A stretch of 32,142 nucleotides of DNA from Streptomyces indicus (GTDB taxonomy: Bacteria > Actinomycetota > Actinomycetes > Streptomycetales > Streptomycetaceae), in the NCBI RefSeq assembly GCF_900100315.1, contig NZ_FNFF01000031.1, positions 1 to 32,142 of the forward strand. Reading direction: 5' to 3'. Position 1 is the stretch's first letter, and every line of letters begins with the position of its first letter. Under the pieces are notes generated by a model. It saw only the letters and a list, made by a program, of their open reading frames with translations, did not search any database and was not told the DNA's origin. Below, piece by piece: positions 7,222 through 14,007 of this stretch. A program made the position numbers and the translations under genes.

Positions 7222-7861
7222 GGATGATCACCAGCTCCTCTTTGTCCGCTGCGTTGCGCAGGAGACCGGTCGCGCGCAGCCAGGTCTGCCGGGCGCGCAG
7301 GACCGGTCCGAAGGGGATGTAGCGGTGCTCGGTCACCGCGGCCCGCAGACCGGCGGTCCGCAGTTGGGTCAGGGTGGCTTCGGGGTCGCTGAGCGCCGAG
7401 TGGACGAGCAGGAGGCGTCCGCCGGGGGCGAGCAGCGCGGGTGCCCTGCGGCAGATGCGGTCGAGCACGAGGCGGCCGTCGGATCCCGCGTCCCACGCTC
7501 GGGCGGCGCCTCGCCGCGGTGGCCGGGCGGACGGGGCGGGTACGTAGGGCGGGTTGCTGAGGATCAGGTCGAAGGTCTGTCCCGCGACCGGGTCGAGCAG
7601 GTCGCCGTGCAGCACCCGGACGGGCAGCCGGGCCCGGCGGGCGTTGAGCCGCGCCGTGAGCACCGCGGGCCAGGAGACGTCCACGGCGGTGACCTGGGCC
7701 CCGCGCCGGGCCGCCGCGAGCGCCAGCGCTCCCGTACCGGTCCCGAGGTCCAGGGCCCGGGCGCCGGGGCACAGGGGTTCGCGCGCGAGTGCCTCGGCCA
7801 GCAGGACGGTGTCCGCCTGGGGCGCGTAGACCCCCGGGAGGGACAGTGGGCTCACGGGCAC
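7202..7861 (-). CDS. HemK2/MTQ2-like class I methyltransferase
   Basis: 219 residues from GTG 7861. It has SAM-binding motif I DLGTGTG at 38-44, an acidic loop VDVSW at about 60-64, and NPPY at 103-106. NPPY is the signature of N-methyltransferases acting on Gln, Asn or adenine amides/amines. The opening LSLPGVYAPQADTVLLAEAL is typical of the HemK2/MTQ2 group, where archaeal and eukaryotic members methylate the release-factor GGQ glutamine. It is much shorter than bacterial PrmC (about 280 residues) because it lacks the N-terminal helical domain, so it is probably not the main PrmC. It sits 70 bp downstream of the diiron enzyme and overlaps the CDGSH gene. Substrate unknown. Confidence 0.85.
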   Translation of the reverse strand: MPVSPLSLPGVYAPQADTVLLAEALAREPLCPGARALDLGTGTGALALAAARRGAQVTAVDVSWPAVLTARLNARRARLPVRVLHGDLLDPVAGQTFDLILSNPPYVPAPSARPPRRGAARAWDAGSDGRLVLDRICRRAPALLAPGGRLLLVHSALSDPEATLTQLRTAGLRAAVTEHRYIPFGPVLRARQTWLRATGLLRNAADKEELVIIRAERPH

Positions 7862-7931
7862 CTCGCGTCCGGGCTCGGCAGACCGACGGGCGGACCCCCG
7901 GCCCAGGGCGTGCGTCCTGTGCGTCCGTCTC

Positions 7932-9062
7932 TCACAAGGATGTACGCAGGGAGCCCGCGCCGCTCTTCCAGGCGTCGAGCAGCCGCCGCTCGAAGCGGCC
8001 CTCGACGAAGGTCGTGGCGCGGATCCCGAAGACCACGTCGGCGGCCAGGTGCGGCTCGGCTTCGAGGAGCCCGTCCACGACCTCCCGCCGTACGACCTGC
8101 TCGTGGACGGCGTCGGCGACGACGTGCTCGGTGTAGAAGAACTCGGCCGCCGCGCCGGCGCCCGTGCGCTTCATCGCGTGCGCGAGGCGCCGCGAAGCGG
8201 GCGAGGAGGTGATCTCGACGGAGGCGAAATGGCCCACCAGGGCCCCGCGCAGGCGCCGGTGCAGGCCGAAGAGGGACATCAGGTTGACCGTGGCCAGGAC
8301 TTCCGCGTTCGCCGCGTCGAGATAGCGGCCGTAGGCGGGGTCCAGGCCGAGGTCCTTCATCAGGTCCGCGAAGAGTTCGGCGTGCACCTGCTCGGCTCGG
8401 CCGCCGCCGAACTCGTCGAACTCCACGGCCGCCATGCCCGCCTTGGCCTTGCCCCACAGGCGGGGCAGCACCCAGGCGTGCGGGTCCGCCTCCTTGCGGT
8501 GGTAGAGCGAGCGCTGGGCCGCGTACTCGCGCACCTGCCACAGCTCGCCCTCCTGCTCCAGGAAGTGGGAGAGGCCGTTGCCGTGCACCGGCTCCACGAG
8601 GAGTTCGCCGATCGCCTCTTCGACCGCGTTCCGGTCGGAGGCCGCGTCCCCGTCGGAGGCTGTATCCCCGTCGGCCGCCGGTACGTCCGCACGCAGTGCA
8701 GTCAGGAAGCGCTCCTCGAGGAGGGCGCGCAGCGCGAGCAGGTCCGGGTGCCACTCCAGGGCGGCCGCGACGCCGCGGAAGCCCCGGTAGTGCAGCTCGT
8801 AGCAGAGGTACAGGGCCAGCTGGAGGTCTTCGCCGTAGGCGTCGGCCGCCCGGACCTGGTCCGCGGTGGGCAGCGCGGGCCGCTCGCCGCGGGGGTCCGC
8901 ACCGCTCGTCAGCCAGGTCAGGACCGCCGAGGAGAGCTCTCCACGGGCCTCGGGCAGCGCCGGGCCGGTTCCGTCGATGTCCATGGAGCCGTCGGCCTTC
9001 ACTGAACCGTCGATCCCCATCGAGCCGTCGTTGTCCATTGAGCCTGTGTACCCCGTGATCAC
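7932..9062 (-). CDS. Iron-containing redox enzyme, heme-oxygenase-like diiron fold (HDO)
   Basis: Up to 376 residues from GTG 9062. The all-helical body fits the iron-containing redox enzyme (heme-oxygenase-like diiron oxidase) family. Candidate metal ligands lie on two helices: EFDEFGGGRAEQVHAELF (D216, E217, H227) and FFYTEHVVADAVHEQV (E312, H313, D317, H320). Such enzymes oxidise fatty acids, amino acids or peptides using O2; the substrate here is unknown. The N-terminus (residues 7-30) is a tandem repeat GSMDND/GSMGID/GSVKAD/GSMDID, each with a possible start codon, so the true start is unclear and could lie anywhere down to about 8984. A small acidic insertion (DGDTASDGDAASD) sits near 131-143. 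It is first gene of a set with a methyltransferase and a CDGSH protein. Confidence 0.85.
   Translation of the reverse strand: MITGYTGSMDNDGSMGIDGSVKADGSMDIDGTGPALPEARGELSSAVLTWLTSGADPRGERPALPTADQVRAADAYGEDLQLALYLCYELHYRGFRGVAAALEWHPDLLALRALLEERFLTALRADVPAADGDTASDGDAASDRNAVEEAIGELLVEPVHGNGLSHFLEQEGELWQVREYAAQRSLYHRKEADPHAWVLPRLWGKAKAGMAAVEFDEFGGGRAEQVHAELFADLMKDLGLDPAYGRYLDAANAEVLATVNLMSLFGLHRRLRGALVGHFASVEITSSPASRRLAHAMKRTGAGAAAEFFYTEHVVADAVHEQVVRREVVDGLLEAEPHLAADVVFGIRATTFVEGRFERRLLDAWKSGAGSLRTSL
8973..9044 (-). repeat. Four 18-bp tandem repeats in HDO 5' end
   Basis: Four head-to-tail 18-bp units (9027-9044, 9009-9026, 8991-9008, 8973-8990) read GGCTCAATGGACAACGAC and variants on the minus strand. 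All are in frame and each contains ATG or GTG at position 7. Confidence 0.9.
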
Positions 9063-9066
9063 CGGC

Positions 9067-9273
9067 TCATCGCTTCTGCCACCCCGATGCCGCGGACCGC
9101 GTCGCCCCAGCCCAACGGCCCCCCTGAAGTGGCGGGCGCCCGCCGCCGGGGATACCCAGGGACCAGACCCTCAGGACAGCCAGAAGAACCACGACAGCCA
9201 CGACAGCCAGGACAGCCAGGACAGCCAGGACAGCGAGCACGGTCGTACGGCGGAGGACGGGTGAGCATGGCAC
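9067..9273 (-). CDS. Possible small membrane protein (uncertain)
   Basis: A 68-codon minus-strand frame from GTG 9273 to a stop at 9067. It encodes VLRRTTVLAVLAVLAVLAVV, continuing hydrophobic to LLAVLRVWSLG, then a Gly/Pro/Arg-rich tail. A basic N-terminus followed by about 24 hydrophobic residues would be a good single membrane helix. It ends just before the diiron enzyme and overlaps the HAD start by 7 bp. Against it: no clear ribosome site, and the hydrophobic part is simply one translation of a 9-bp tandem repeat that is open in several frames. Listed as a candidate only. Confidence 0.25.
   Translation of the reverse strand: MPCSPVLRRTTVLAVLAVLAVLAVVAVVVLLAVLRVWSLGIPGGGRPPLQGGRWAGATRSAASGWQKR
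9172..9234 (+). repeat. Seven 9-bp tandem repeats (CAGGACAGC)
   Basis: Seven contiguous 9-bp units: caggacagc, cagaagaac, cacgacagc twice, caggacagc three times. They lie between the divergent diiron-enzyme and HAD genes, 32 bp before the HAD ATG. Because the unit is a multiple of three, several frames stay open through it. Confidence 0.9.
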
Positions 9274-9956
9274 GCGCGGCGTTGTTCGACGTGGACGGCA
9301 CCCTCACGGACACCAACCACCTGCACGTCGTCTCCTGGTGGGAGGCCTTCCGGCAGGCAGGTCACTCGGTGCCGATGCGCGCCGTGCACCGGGCCATCGG
9401 CAAGCCCTCGGACGAGCTGATCGAGGAGCTGCTCGGCGAGGACCGCGACACCGGTGAGGACGAGGAGCTGAGCGCCGCGCACTCCGTGCTCTACGGCCAG
9501 TACTTCGACCGGCTCGGCGCGCTGCCGGGCGCCGGCGATCTGCTGCGCGCGCTGGCGGCGCAGGACTGGCGGGTCGTTCTGGTCACCTCGGCCGGCGGCA
9601 GCGAGCTGTCCGCCCTGCGCCGGGCCATCGGCGCCGACGAAGCGATCCACGCGACGGCCAGTGCGGACGACGTGTCCGAGGGCAAGCCCGCGCCCGAGCA
9701 GGTCGAGCACGCACTCGACCTGGCGGGCGGCGTCCCGCCGGAACGGGCCGTCTTCGTCGGGGACAGCGTGTGGGACATGAAGGCCGCGGTACGGGCCGGT
9801 GTCCGGGCCGTCGCCCTGCTGTCCGGCGGTATCCCCCGCGCCGACCTGATCGAGGCGGGGGCGGGCGCCGTGTACGAGGACCCCGCCGATCTGCTCGCGC
9901 ACCTGGGCGGCAGCCCGTTCGCCGACGGATCCGACCGTACCGGGGAGAGGTCGTGA
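9267..9956 (+). CDS. HAD-superfamily phosphatase/phosphoglucomutase-like hydrolase
   Basis: 229 residues. ATG 9267 is chosen because GGAGGA at 9252-9257 is nine bases away; GTG 9261 is too close to it. HAD motifs are in order: DVDGT (nucleophile D8, acid/base D10), LVTSAGGSE (motif II), EGKPAPEQ (motif III lysine) and FVGDSVWDMKAA (motif IV). A helical cap lies between motifs I and II (about 15-85), as in beta-phosphoglucomutase/GPH-type (subfamily IA) enzymes. Cytosolic; substrate unknown. It opens a + strand operon: the stop overlaps the lipoprotein start by 4 bp. It is divergent from the diiron-enzyme set, so the two may share the short repeat-rich promoter region. Confidence 0.88.
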   Translation: MARAALFDVDGTLTDTNHLHVVSWWEAFRQAGHSVPMRAVHRAIGKPSDELIEELLGEDRDTGEDEELSAAHSVLYGQYFDRLGALPGAGDLLRALAAQDWRVVLVTSAGGSELSALRRAIGADEAIHATASADDVSEGKPAPEQVEHALDLAGGVPPERAVFVGDSVWDMKAAVRAGVRAVALLSGGIPRADLIEAGAGAVYEDPADLLAHLGGSPFADGSDRTGERS

Positions 9957-10378
9957 GGCCGGTGCGCAGAAGCGCCGTGACGGCGGCCGTCCTGGTCGCG
10001 ACGGGCGCCACGGCCTTCACGGCCACCGGGTGCGGCGCGGTCGACGGGCGGCGCGACGCCGCGCGGGCGGCCGCGGTGCGCTTCGAAGAGGCCGTACGGG
10101 CGCGGGACGCGAGCGCCTTGTGCGCGGCCCTGGCACCGGGCACCCGGCAGGAACTGGAGCACTCCGCCGAGGCGGCCTGCGCGGCCTCCGTACTCGAAGA
10201 AGACCTCCCGTACGGGGGCTTCGACCGGCGCGTCGATGTGCACGGCCGCCAGGCGCGGGTCGTCCTGGAGAAGGACACGCTGTTCCTCTCGCAGTTCCCC
10301 GACGGCTGGAAGGTCGTGGCCGCGGGGTGTGTGCCGCAGGGCGGGGAGCCGTACCAGTGCACTGTGAAGGGGAGTTGA
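9953..10378 (+). CDS. Putative lipoprotein, membrane-anchored
   Basis: 141 residues from GTG 9953, overlapping the HAD stop (GTGA), with GGGGAGAGG at 9941-9949. The N-terminus VRPVRRSAVTAAVLVATGATAFTATGC is a short basic plus hydrophobic signal ending in a lipobox-like ATG-C27, a weak match because -3 is Ala. The mature part is about 115 residues with FEEAVRARDASALCAALAPGT and a C-terminal FPDGWKVVAAGC. The pattern of a small NTF2-like or DUF4878-like domain fits, but the family is not certain. Several Cys may form disulfides outside the cell. It is coupled with the downstream membrane genes. Confidence 0.75.
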   Translation: MRPVRRSAVTAAVLVATGATAFTATGCGAVDGRRDAARAAAVRFEEAVRARDASALCAALAPGTRQELEHSAEAACAASVLEEDLPYGGFDRRVDVHGRQARVVLEKDTLFLSQFPDGWKVVAAGCVPQGGEPYQCTVKGS

Positions 10379-10382
10379 GACC

Positions 10383-10466
10383 GTGCGGACCATGTTCGTC
10401 CTCTGCCTGGGCACGGTGGTGCTGGGTCTCGCGTACTTCACCCTGGTGGGAGCGATGCAGCGATGA
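10383..10466 (+). CDS. 27-residue single-pass membrane peptide
   Basis: A tiny gene: GTG 10383, stop TGA 10464-10466, 27 residues, essentially one transmembrane helix (MFVLCLGTVVLGLAYFTLVG) with a basic residue at each end. AGGGGAG at 10368-10374 lies eight bases before the GTG. The stop overlaps the next gene's ATG as ATGA. A ribosome site, hydrophobic reading and ATGA coupling on one side with a 4-bp gap on the other make it a credible gene despite its size. Probably a small subunit or stabiliser of the DUF6766 membrane protein; that role is inferred. Confidence 0.65.
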   Translation: MRTMFVLCLGTVVLGLAYFTLVGAMQR

Positions 10467-11173
10467 CCTCCGAGAACGGGAAGGAACACGAGCAGGAGAA
10501 GCGGAGTTTTCTGCTGGACAACGGGCTGTCGCTCGCGTTCGGCACCGCCTTCCTGCTCGCCCTCGCCGGCCAGGCCTTCGCCGGGCACGCCGAGTTCAAC
10601 AGCGATCTGCGGACGGACGGACTCGCGCCCATCGGGCTCGGCGACTACCTCGCCTCCTCGCATTTCGCGGTCGACGTCACCGAGAACTGGCAGTCCGAGT
10701 ACCTGCAGTTCTTCCTCTTCGTCTTCGGGACCGTATGGCTGCTCCAGCGCGGTTCGCCGGAGTCGAAGGAGATGCACAAGGCGGGCCCCGAGTCCGACAA
10801 GGAGCAGCGCGTGGGGCGGTACGCCCGCGCGGACTCGCCCCGCTGGGCCGCCACCGGCGGCTGGCGGCAGGCGCTCTACTCGCGCTCGCTCGGTCTGCTC
10901 ATGGCCGCCCTGTTCCTGCTGTCCTGGTTCGCGCAGGCGGTGTCCGGGGCCGCGGCGTACAACGAGCAGATGCTGCGGCAGCTCCAGGCGCCGGTCGGCT
11001 GGGGCGAGTACGTCATGGGCGCGGACTTCTGGAGCCGCAGCCTCCAGAACTGGCAGTCCGAGCTGCTCGCCGTGGCCTCGATGGCCATCTTCTCGGTCCA
11101 TCTGCGCCAGCGCGGCTCCCCCGAGTCCAAGCCGGTCGGGGCGGCGCACACGTCCACCGGCGTGGAGGGCTGA
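10463..11173 (+). CDS. DUF6766 family membrane protein
   Basis: 236 residues, ATG 10463 coupled to the 27-residue gene. It is built from two related halves. Each has a hydrophobic helix followed by AGHAEFN or SGAAAYN, then a motif ENWQSEYLQFFLFVFGTVWL or QNWQSELLAVASMAIFSVHL, and each ends in (L)QRGSPESK. This duplicated NWQSE...RGSPESK pattern is the DUF6766 signature. Four transmembrane segments are expected, with the linker between halves charged (about 108-140). Function is unknown. It is the last gene of the HAD/lipoprotein/peptide operon and is followed by a hairpin at 11181-11210. Confidence 0.88.
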   Translation: MTSENGKEHEQEKRSFLLDNGLSLAFGTAFLLALAGQAFAGHAEFNSDLRTDGLAPIGLGDYLASSHFAVDVTENWQSEYLQFFLFVFGTVWLLQRGSPESKEMHKAGPESDKEQRVGRYARADSPRWAATGGWRQALYSRSLGLLMAALFLLSWFAQAVSGAAAYNEQMLRQLQAPVGWGEYVMGADFWSRSLQNWQSELLAVASMAIFSVHLRQRGSPESKPVGAAHTSTGVEG

Positions 11174-11180
11174 GCGGCCA

Positions 11181-11210
11181 CCGGCCCGATCGCTTCCGAA
11201 GCCGGGCCGG
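11181..11210 (+). terminator. Terminator after DUF6766 operon
   Basis: CCGGCCCG (11181-11188) pairs with CGGGCCGG (11203-11210). Inside it GCTT/AAGC continue the stem around CCG, with ATC bulged. It lies 8 bases after the stop. Confidence 0.6.
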
Positions 11211-11217
11211 GGGCACG

Positions 11218-11272
11218 GGTCTCACCCCGGGAGCCCGGTCTCACCCCGGAGCCCGGTCTCACCCCGGGAGCC
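11218..11272. repeat. Three 18-19-bp tandem repeats between convergent genes
   Basis: GGTCTCACCCCGGGAGCCC and near copies at 11218-11236, 11237-11254 and 11255-11272. The last copy contains the stop of the minus-strand hydrolase, so the end of that gene (LPG-stop) has been duplicated downstream. Confidence 0.85.
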
Positions 11273-12221
11273 GGTCCAGGAACCCCGCGATCAGCGGGGC
11301 GATCTCCGGCAGGTGGTCCTCCAGGGCGAAGTGGCCCGTGGCGAAGAGGTGGAGTTCGGCGTCCGGCAGGTCGCGCAGGTAGGCGTGGGCGCCCGGGGCC
11401 GGGAAGAACGGGTCGTTCGTGCCCCAGGTGATCAGCGTCGGGGGACGGTGCTCGCGCAGCCAGGCCTGCCAGGCGGGATACGCGGCGAGGTTGCTCTTGT
11501 AGTCGTACGCGAGGGCCAGCTGGGCCTGCTTGCGTCCGGGCTGGTCCAGGAAGTGCTGGTCGAGCAACCAGCCCTCGGGGGCGACGAGTTCGGGCTCGGC
11601 GGTGCCGCCCTCGTACTGGGCGCGGGTGGCGTCGAGCGTGAACAGGTCGAGGACGGTCCGCTCGGCGCCGGGGGTCTGCGGGGTGAGGGCGGTGAAGTCG
11701 CGGGCGGCCGGGGAGAGTCCTTCCTCGTATGCGTTGCCGTTCTGCACGACCAGGCCTGTGATCCGCTCCGGGTGCCGCAGGGCGTGCCGGAAGCCGACGG
11801 GTGCGCCGAAGTCGAAGAGGTAGAGCGCATACCGGGTCAGGCCGAGCCGGTCGGTGAAGCCGTCGACGATCTCGGCGAGACGGTCGAAGGTGTACGGGAA
11901 GTCCGCGGGGGCGCGGGTGTGCCCGAAGCCCGGGTAGTCCGGGGCGATCAGGCGGTAGTGGCGGCCCAGGACGTCGATGAGGCGGCGGAACTGGTGCGAT
12001 GCGGACGGGAAGCCGTGCAGGAGCAGCAGCACGGGTGCGTCGGCGCGCTCGGGAAGGGACTCCCGGTAGAAGACCTCGACGCCGTCGACGACGGTGCGGC
12101 GGTGCGCGGTGCGGGCGGGCAGAGCGAGGGCGGGCGCGGTGGCGACTGGCCCTGCGGTGGCGGCAGGGGCGGCGGTGGCGGCAGGGGCGGCGGCAGGTAG
12201 CGGTGTCGGCGTCGTCGTCAT
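11259..12221 (-). CDS. Alpha/beta hydrolase, epoxide hydrolase/dehalogenase-like
   Basis: 320 residues. ATG 12221 follows AAGGAG by nine bases; a longer frame to 12251 lacks support. After an Ala/Pro-rich N-terminus (about 1-35) comes a clear fold: LLLLHGFPSASHQFR (oxyanion HG), LIAPDYPGFGHTRAP, YLFDFGAPVGFRHALRHPERI, TLITWGTNDPFF and FATGHFALEDH. The nucleophile elbow carries Asp (FDFGAPVG), not Ser, as in epoxide hydrolases and haloalkane dehalogenases; the catalytic acid and His (TGHFALEDH) are present. Cytosolic. It is divergent from a CGNR regulator across a 100-bp gap with CATTAG repeats, which suggests control by that regulator. Substrate unknown. Confidence 0.88.
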   Translation of the reverse strand: MTTTPTPLPAAAPAATAAPAATAGPVATAPALALPARTAHRRTVVDGVEVFYRESLPERADAPVLLLLHGFPSASHQFRRLIDVLGRHYRLIAPDYPGFGHTRAPADFPYTFDRLAEIVDGFTDRLGLTRYALYLFDFGAPVGFRHALRHPERITGLVVQNGNAYEEGLSPAARDFTALTPQTPGAERTVLDLFTLDATRAQYEGGTAEPELVAPEGWLLDQHFLDQPGRKQAQLALAYDYKSNLAAYPAWQAWLREHRPPTLITWGTNDPFFPAPGAHAYLRDLPDAELHLFATGHFALEDHLPEIAPLIAGFLDRLPG

Positions 12222-12288
12222 GTCACATGGCTCCTTGGCTCGAAGACCCATTAGGCAGGTCGTGAGGACAGGTGTACCCCGGTCGTGA

Positions 12289-12319
12289 CTAATGCGTCAA
12301 CGTGTTTAGGTAGCATTAG
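12289..12319. promoter_or_regulatory. Inverted repeat CTAATGC-N17-GCATTAG, probable operator
   Basis: CTAATGC (12289-12295) and GCATTAG (12313-12319) are a perfect 7-bp inverted repeat in the divergent gap. A third CATTAG is at 12249-12254. TAGCAT at 12311-12316 makes a -10 placed so that + strand transcription would begin at the ATG itself (12323). On the minus strand TTGACG (12300-12295) is a possible -35 for the hydrolase. Confidence 0.5.
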
Positions 12320-12322
12320 GGC

Positions 12323-13018
12323 ATGCAAGAGAAGCGAGCCGACGGTGAGATGACGGGTGACGGGCCTCTGATCGGCGAGGCGCTGCCGCTCGACCTGGTC
12401 AACACGCGGCCCGCCGGCCGTACGGGGCGTACGGACCTGATCGGCACCGCGGCGCAGCTCACCGCCTGGCTGGCGGCGCAGGCCGAGCGGCTGCCCGCCG
12501 AGGTGCGGGGGCTCGCACCGGGCCCGGCGGACCTCGCGGCGGTGCATGCCGTACGCGCGGACACCGAGGCCGTGGCGCAGGCGCTCCTGGCCGGGCGGCG
12601 GCCTCCGCGGTCGGCCCTGCAAGGGCTCACCGCGGCGCAGGGCGGGGCACCCGCGATCCGCGAACTGGACTGGGAAGACGGCGAGTTGACGGTGACGCCG
12701 CGCCGTTCAGGGACGCCGGGGGCGGTGCTCGCCGCGGTGTTCGCGGAGGCCGCGGTCGCGCTGCTGTCCGGGCCGGACGTCCGCAAGGTGAAGGAGTGCG
12801 AGGCGGAGGACTGCGTGATGCTGTTCCTGCCCGCGCACCCGCGCCGCCGCTGGTGCTCGCCCGCCCGGTGCGGCAACCGGGCCCGGGTGGCCCGCTACTA
12901 CCAGCGGCACAAGTCGGCGCACCGCACACCGGACGGGCCGGGCCACGCCGACGGACCGGACCGCGCCGACGGTCAGGACCGCACCCACGGGCCGGGCCAC
13001 GGGGAGCTGCCGGACTGA
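12323..13018 (+). CDS. ABATE/CGNR zinc-finger transcriptional regulator
   Basis: 231 residues from ATG 12323, which has no ribosome site and is probably leaderless. The N-terminal ABATE domain (about 15-150: GEALPLDLVNTRP...) is a putative ligand-binding, stress-related region. The C-terminal CGNR zinc finger has C159-x4-C164-x13-C178-x4-C183-GNR followed by ARVARYYQRHK, a DNA-binding basic segment. A His/Asp/Gly-rich tail of about 30 residues (DGPGHADGPDRADGQDR) is unusual and may bind metal or simply be low complexity. It is divergent from the epoxide-hydrolase-like gene, whose promoter it likely controls together with its own. Confidence 0.9.
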   Translation: MQEKRADGEMTGDGPLIGEALPLDLVNTRPAGRTGRTDLIGTAAQLTAWLAAQAERLPAEVRGLAPGPADLAAVHAVRADTEAVAQALLAGRRPPRSALQGLTAAQGGAPAIRELDWEDGELTVTPRRSGTPGAVLAAVFAEAAVALLSGPDVRKVKECEAEDCVMLFLPAHPRRRWCSPARCGNRARVARYYQRHKSAHRTPDGPGHADGPDRADGQDRTHGPGHGELPD

Positions 13019-13031
13019 GCAGCCGCGCCCC

Positions 13032-13856
13032 TCACCGCACCGTCTTCTCCAGGAAGGCGAGCAGCGCCGCGGCCGTCTCCTGGGGGACCTCCGCCTGCGG
13101 GTAGTGACCCGCGCCGGCCAGCATCACGATCTCCGAGGGGCCGCCGAGGGTCGACGCGAAGCTCTCGGCCTCCGCGCGCGGGTCCTTGAAGTCGGGGTCC
13201 TTCGAGCCCATGAGGACCAGGACCGGCTGGTGCACGCGGGGGCGGTCGGCCGCGGAGTCCTTCGCGCCGGGGGCGCCCACCGCGACGAAGGCCTCGGTGC
13301 GGCCCGGCTCGCGCAGCCGGGACTTCAGGGTGGCCACGTGGGCCTTGAAGTCGGCGGGCTTCCCCGCCTTGTGGAGCGAGGAGTAGAAGAGGCCCCACAG
13401 GAACGGCGAGCGCAGGACGCGTCCGGTCAGCCACTCCATGAAGGCGCCTGCCTGCGGAGCGGCCGCCCACGGCGAGATGGCCACGACTCCCGTGATCTCG
13501 TCGGGGAGTTCGGCCGCCGCCGTGACCGCCGAGTCCGGGCTGAGGGACTGGCCGACGACGGTGGCCGGGCCGCCGAGGTGCCGGATCAGCGCCACATAGT
13601 CCGAGCCGATGGCCGAGGTGGTGTGCCGGTCCCAGCCCGTGCTGCTCTCGCCGTGTCCGCGCAGGTCCATGGTGGCCACGCGGTAGCCGGCGGCGACGAG
13701 CTGCGGGACGACGAAGCGGTAGACGGCGCGCACGTCGCCCATGCCCGGGGCCATGACGACGAGGTGGCCGTCCTCGGGGCCCGACAGGCTGTACGCGATA
13801 CGGCCTTCCGGCACGTCCAGGTACTGGGTGGCCGTCTGCGCGTCCGTGGTGTTCAT
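13032..13856 (-). CDS. Alpha/beta hydrolase (Ser-type)
   Basis: 274 residues. ATG 13856 is chosen because GAGGGGG lies nine bases upstream; ATG 13865 and 13874 are too close to it. The fold markers are LVVMAPGMGDVRAVYR, VATMDLRGHGESS, VVGQSLSPDSA (nucleophile elbow GQSLS, so Ser in GxSxx), VLVLMGSKDPDF (acid) and AGAGHYPQAEVP (His). It is a typical short-chain alpha/beta fold hydrolase of esterase/lactonase type, cytosolic, substrate unknown. It is convergent with the CGNR regulator (13-bp gap). Upstream is a double palindromic operator (13879-13915), so it should be induced when a TetR-type repressor, not adjacent, is released. Confidence 0.85.
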   Translation of the reverse strand: MNTTDAQTATQYLDVPEGRIAYSLSGPEDGHLVVMAPGMGDVRAVYRFVVPQLVAAGYRVATMDLRGHGESSTGWDRHTTSAIGSDYVALIRHLGGPATVVGQSLSPDSAVTAAAELPDEITGVVAISPWAAAPQAGAFMEWLTGRVLRSPFLWGLFYSSLHKAGKPADFKAHVATLKSRLREPGRTEAFVAVGAPGAKDSAADRPRVHQPVLVLMGSKDPDFKDPRAEAESFASTLGGPSEIVMLAGAGHYPQAEVPQETAAALLAFLEKTVR

Positions 13857-13878
13857 CTCGTCCATCCCCCTCAAGAGT

Positions 13879-13915
13879 GGCTAACGCCGTTAACCGCAAG
13901 CTAACGGCGTTAGCC
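13879..13915. promoter_or_regulatory. Double TAACGnCGTTA operator
   Basis: GGCTAACGCCGTTA (13879-13892) and TAACGGCGTTAGCC (13902-13915) are perfect 14-bp inverted arms. Each also contains its own palindrome TAACG-n-CGTTA, centred at 13887 and 13907, 20 bp apart. This is the form of paired TetR-family sites, located 23 bp upstream of the hydrolase start. Confidence 0.75.
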
Positions 13916-14007
13916 GAGGGGCGTCAAGCCCTGGATGCCGGGGACTTCGCCACAGGCGGCACCCGCACGCACCCGGCCGGAACGGACGGCTGGACGGCTG
14001 GACGGCT

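Noticed and set aside
7070..8212. Long + strand frames over the methyltransferase and diiron-enzyme genes
   Set aside because: No ribosome sites or domains; the minus strand encodes motif-bearing proteins.
9172..9234. Short regular repeats as a CRISPR array
   Set aside because: 9-bp contiguous units without spacers and no cas genes; it is a microsatellite-like tandem repeat.
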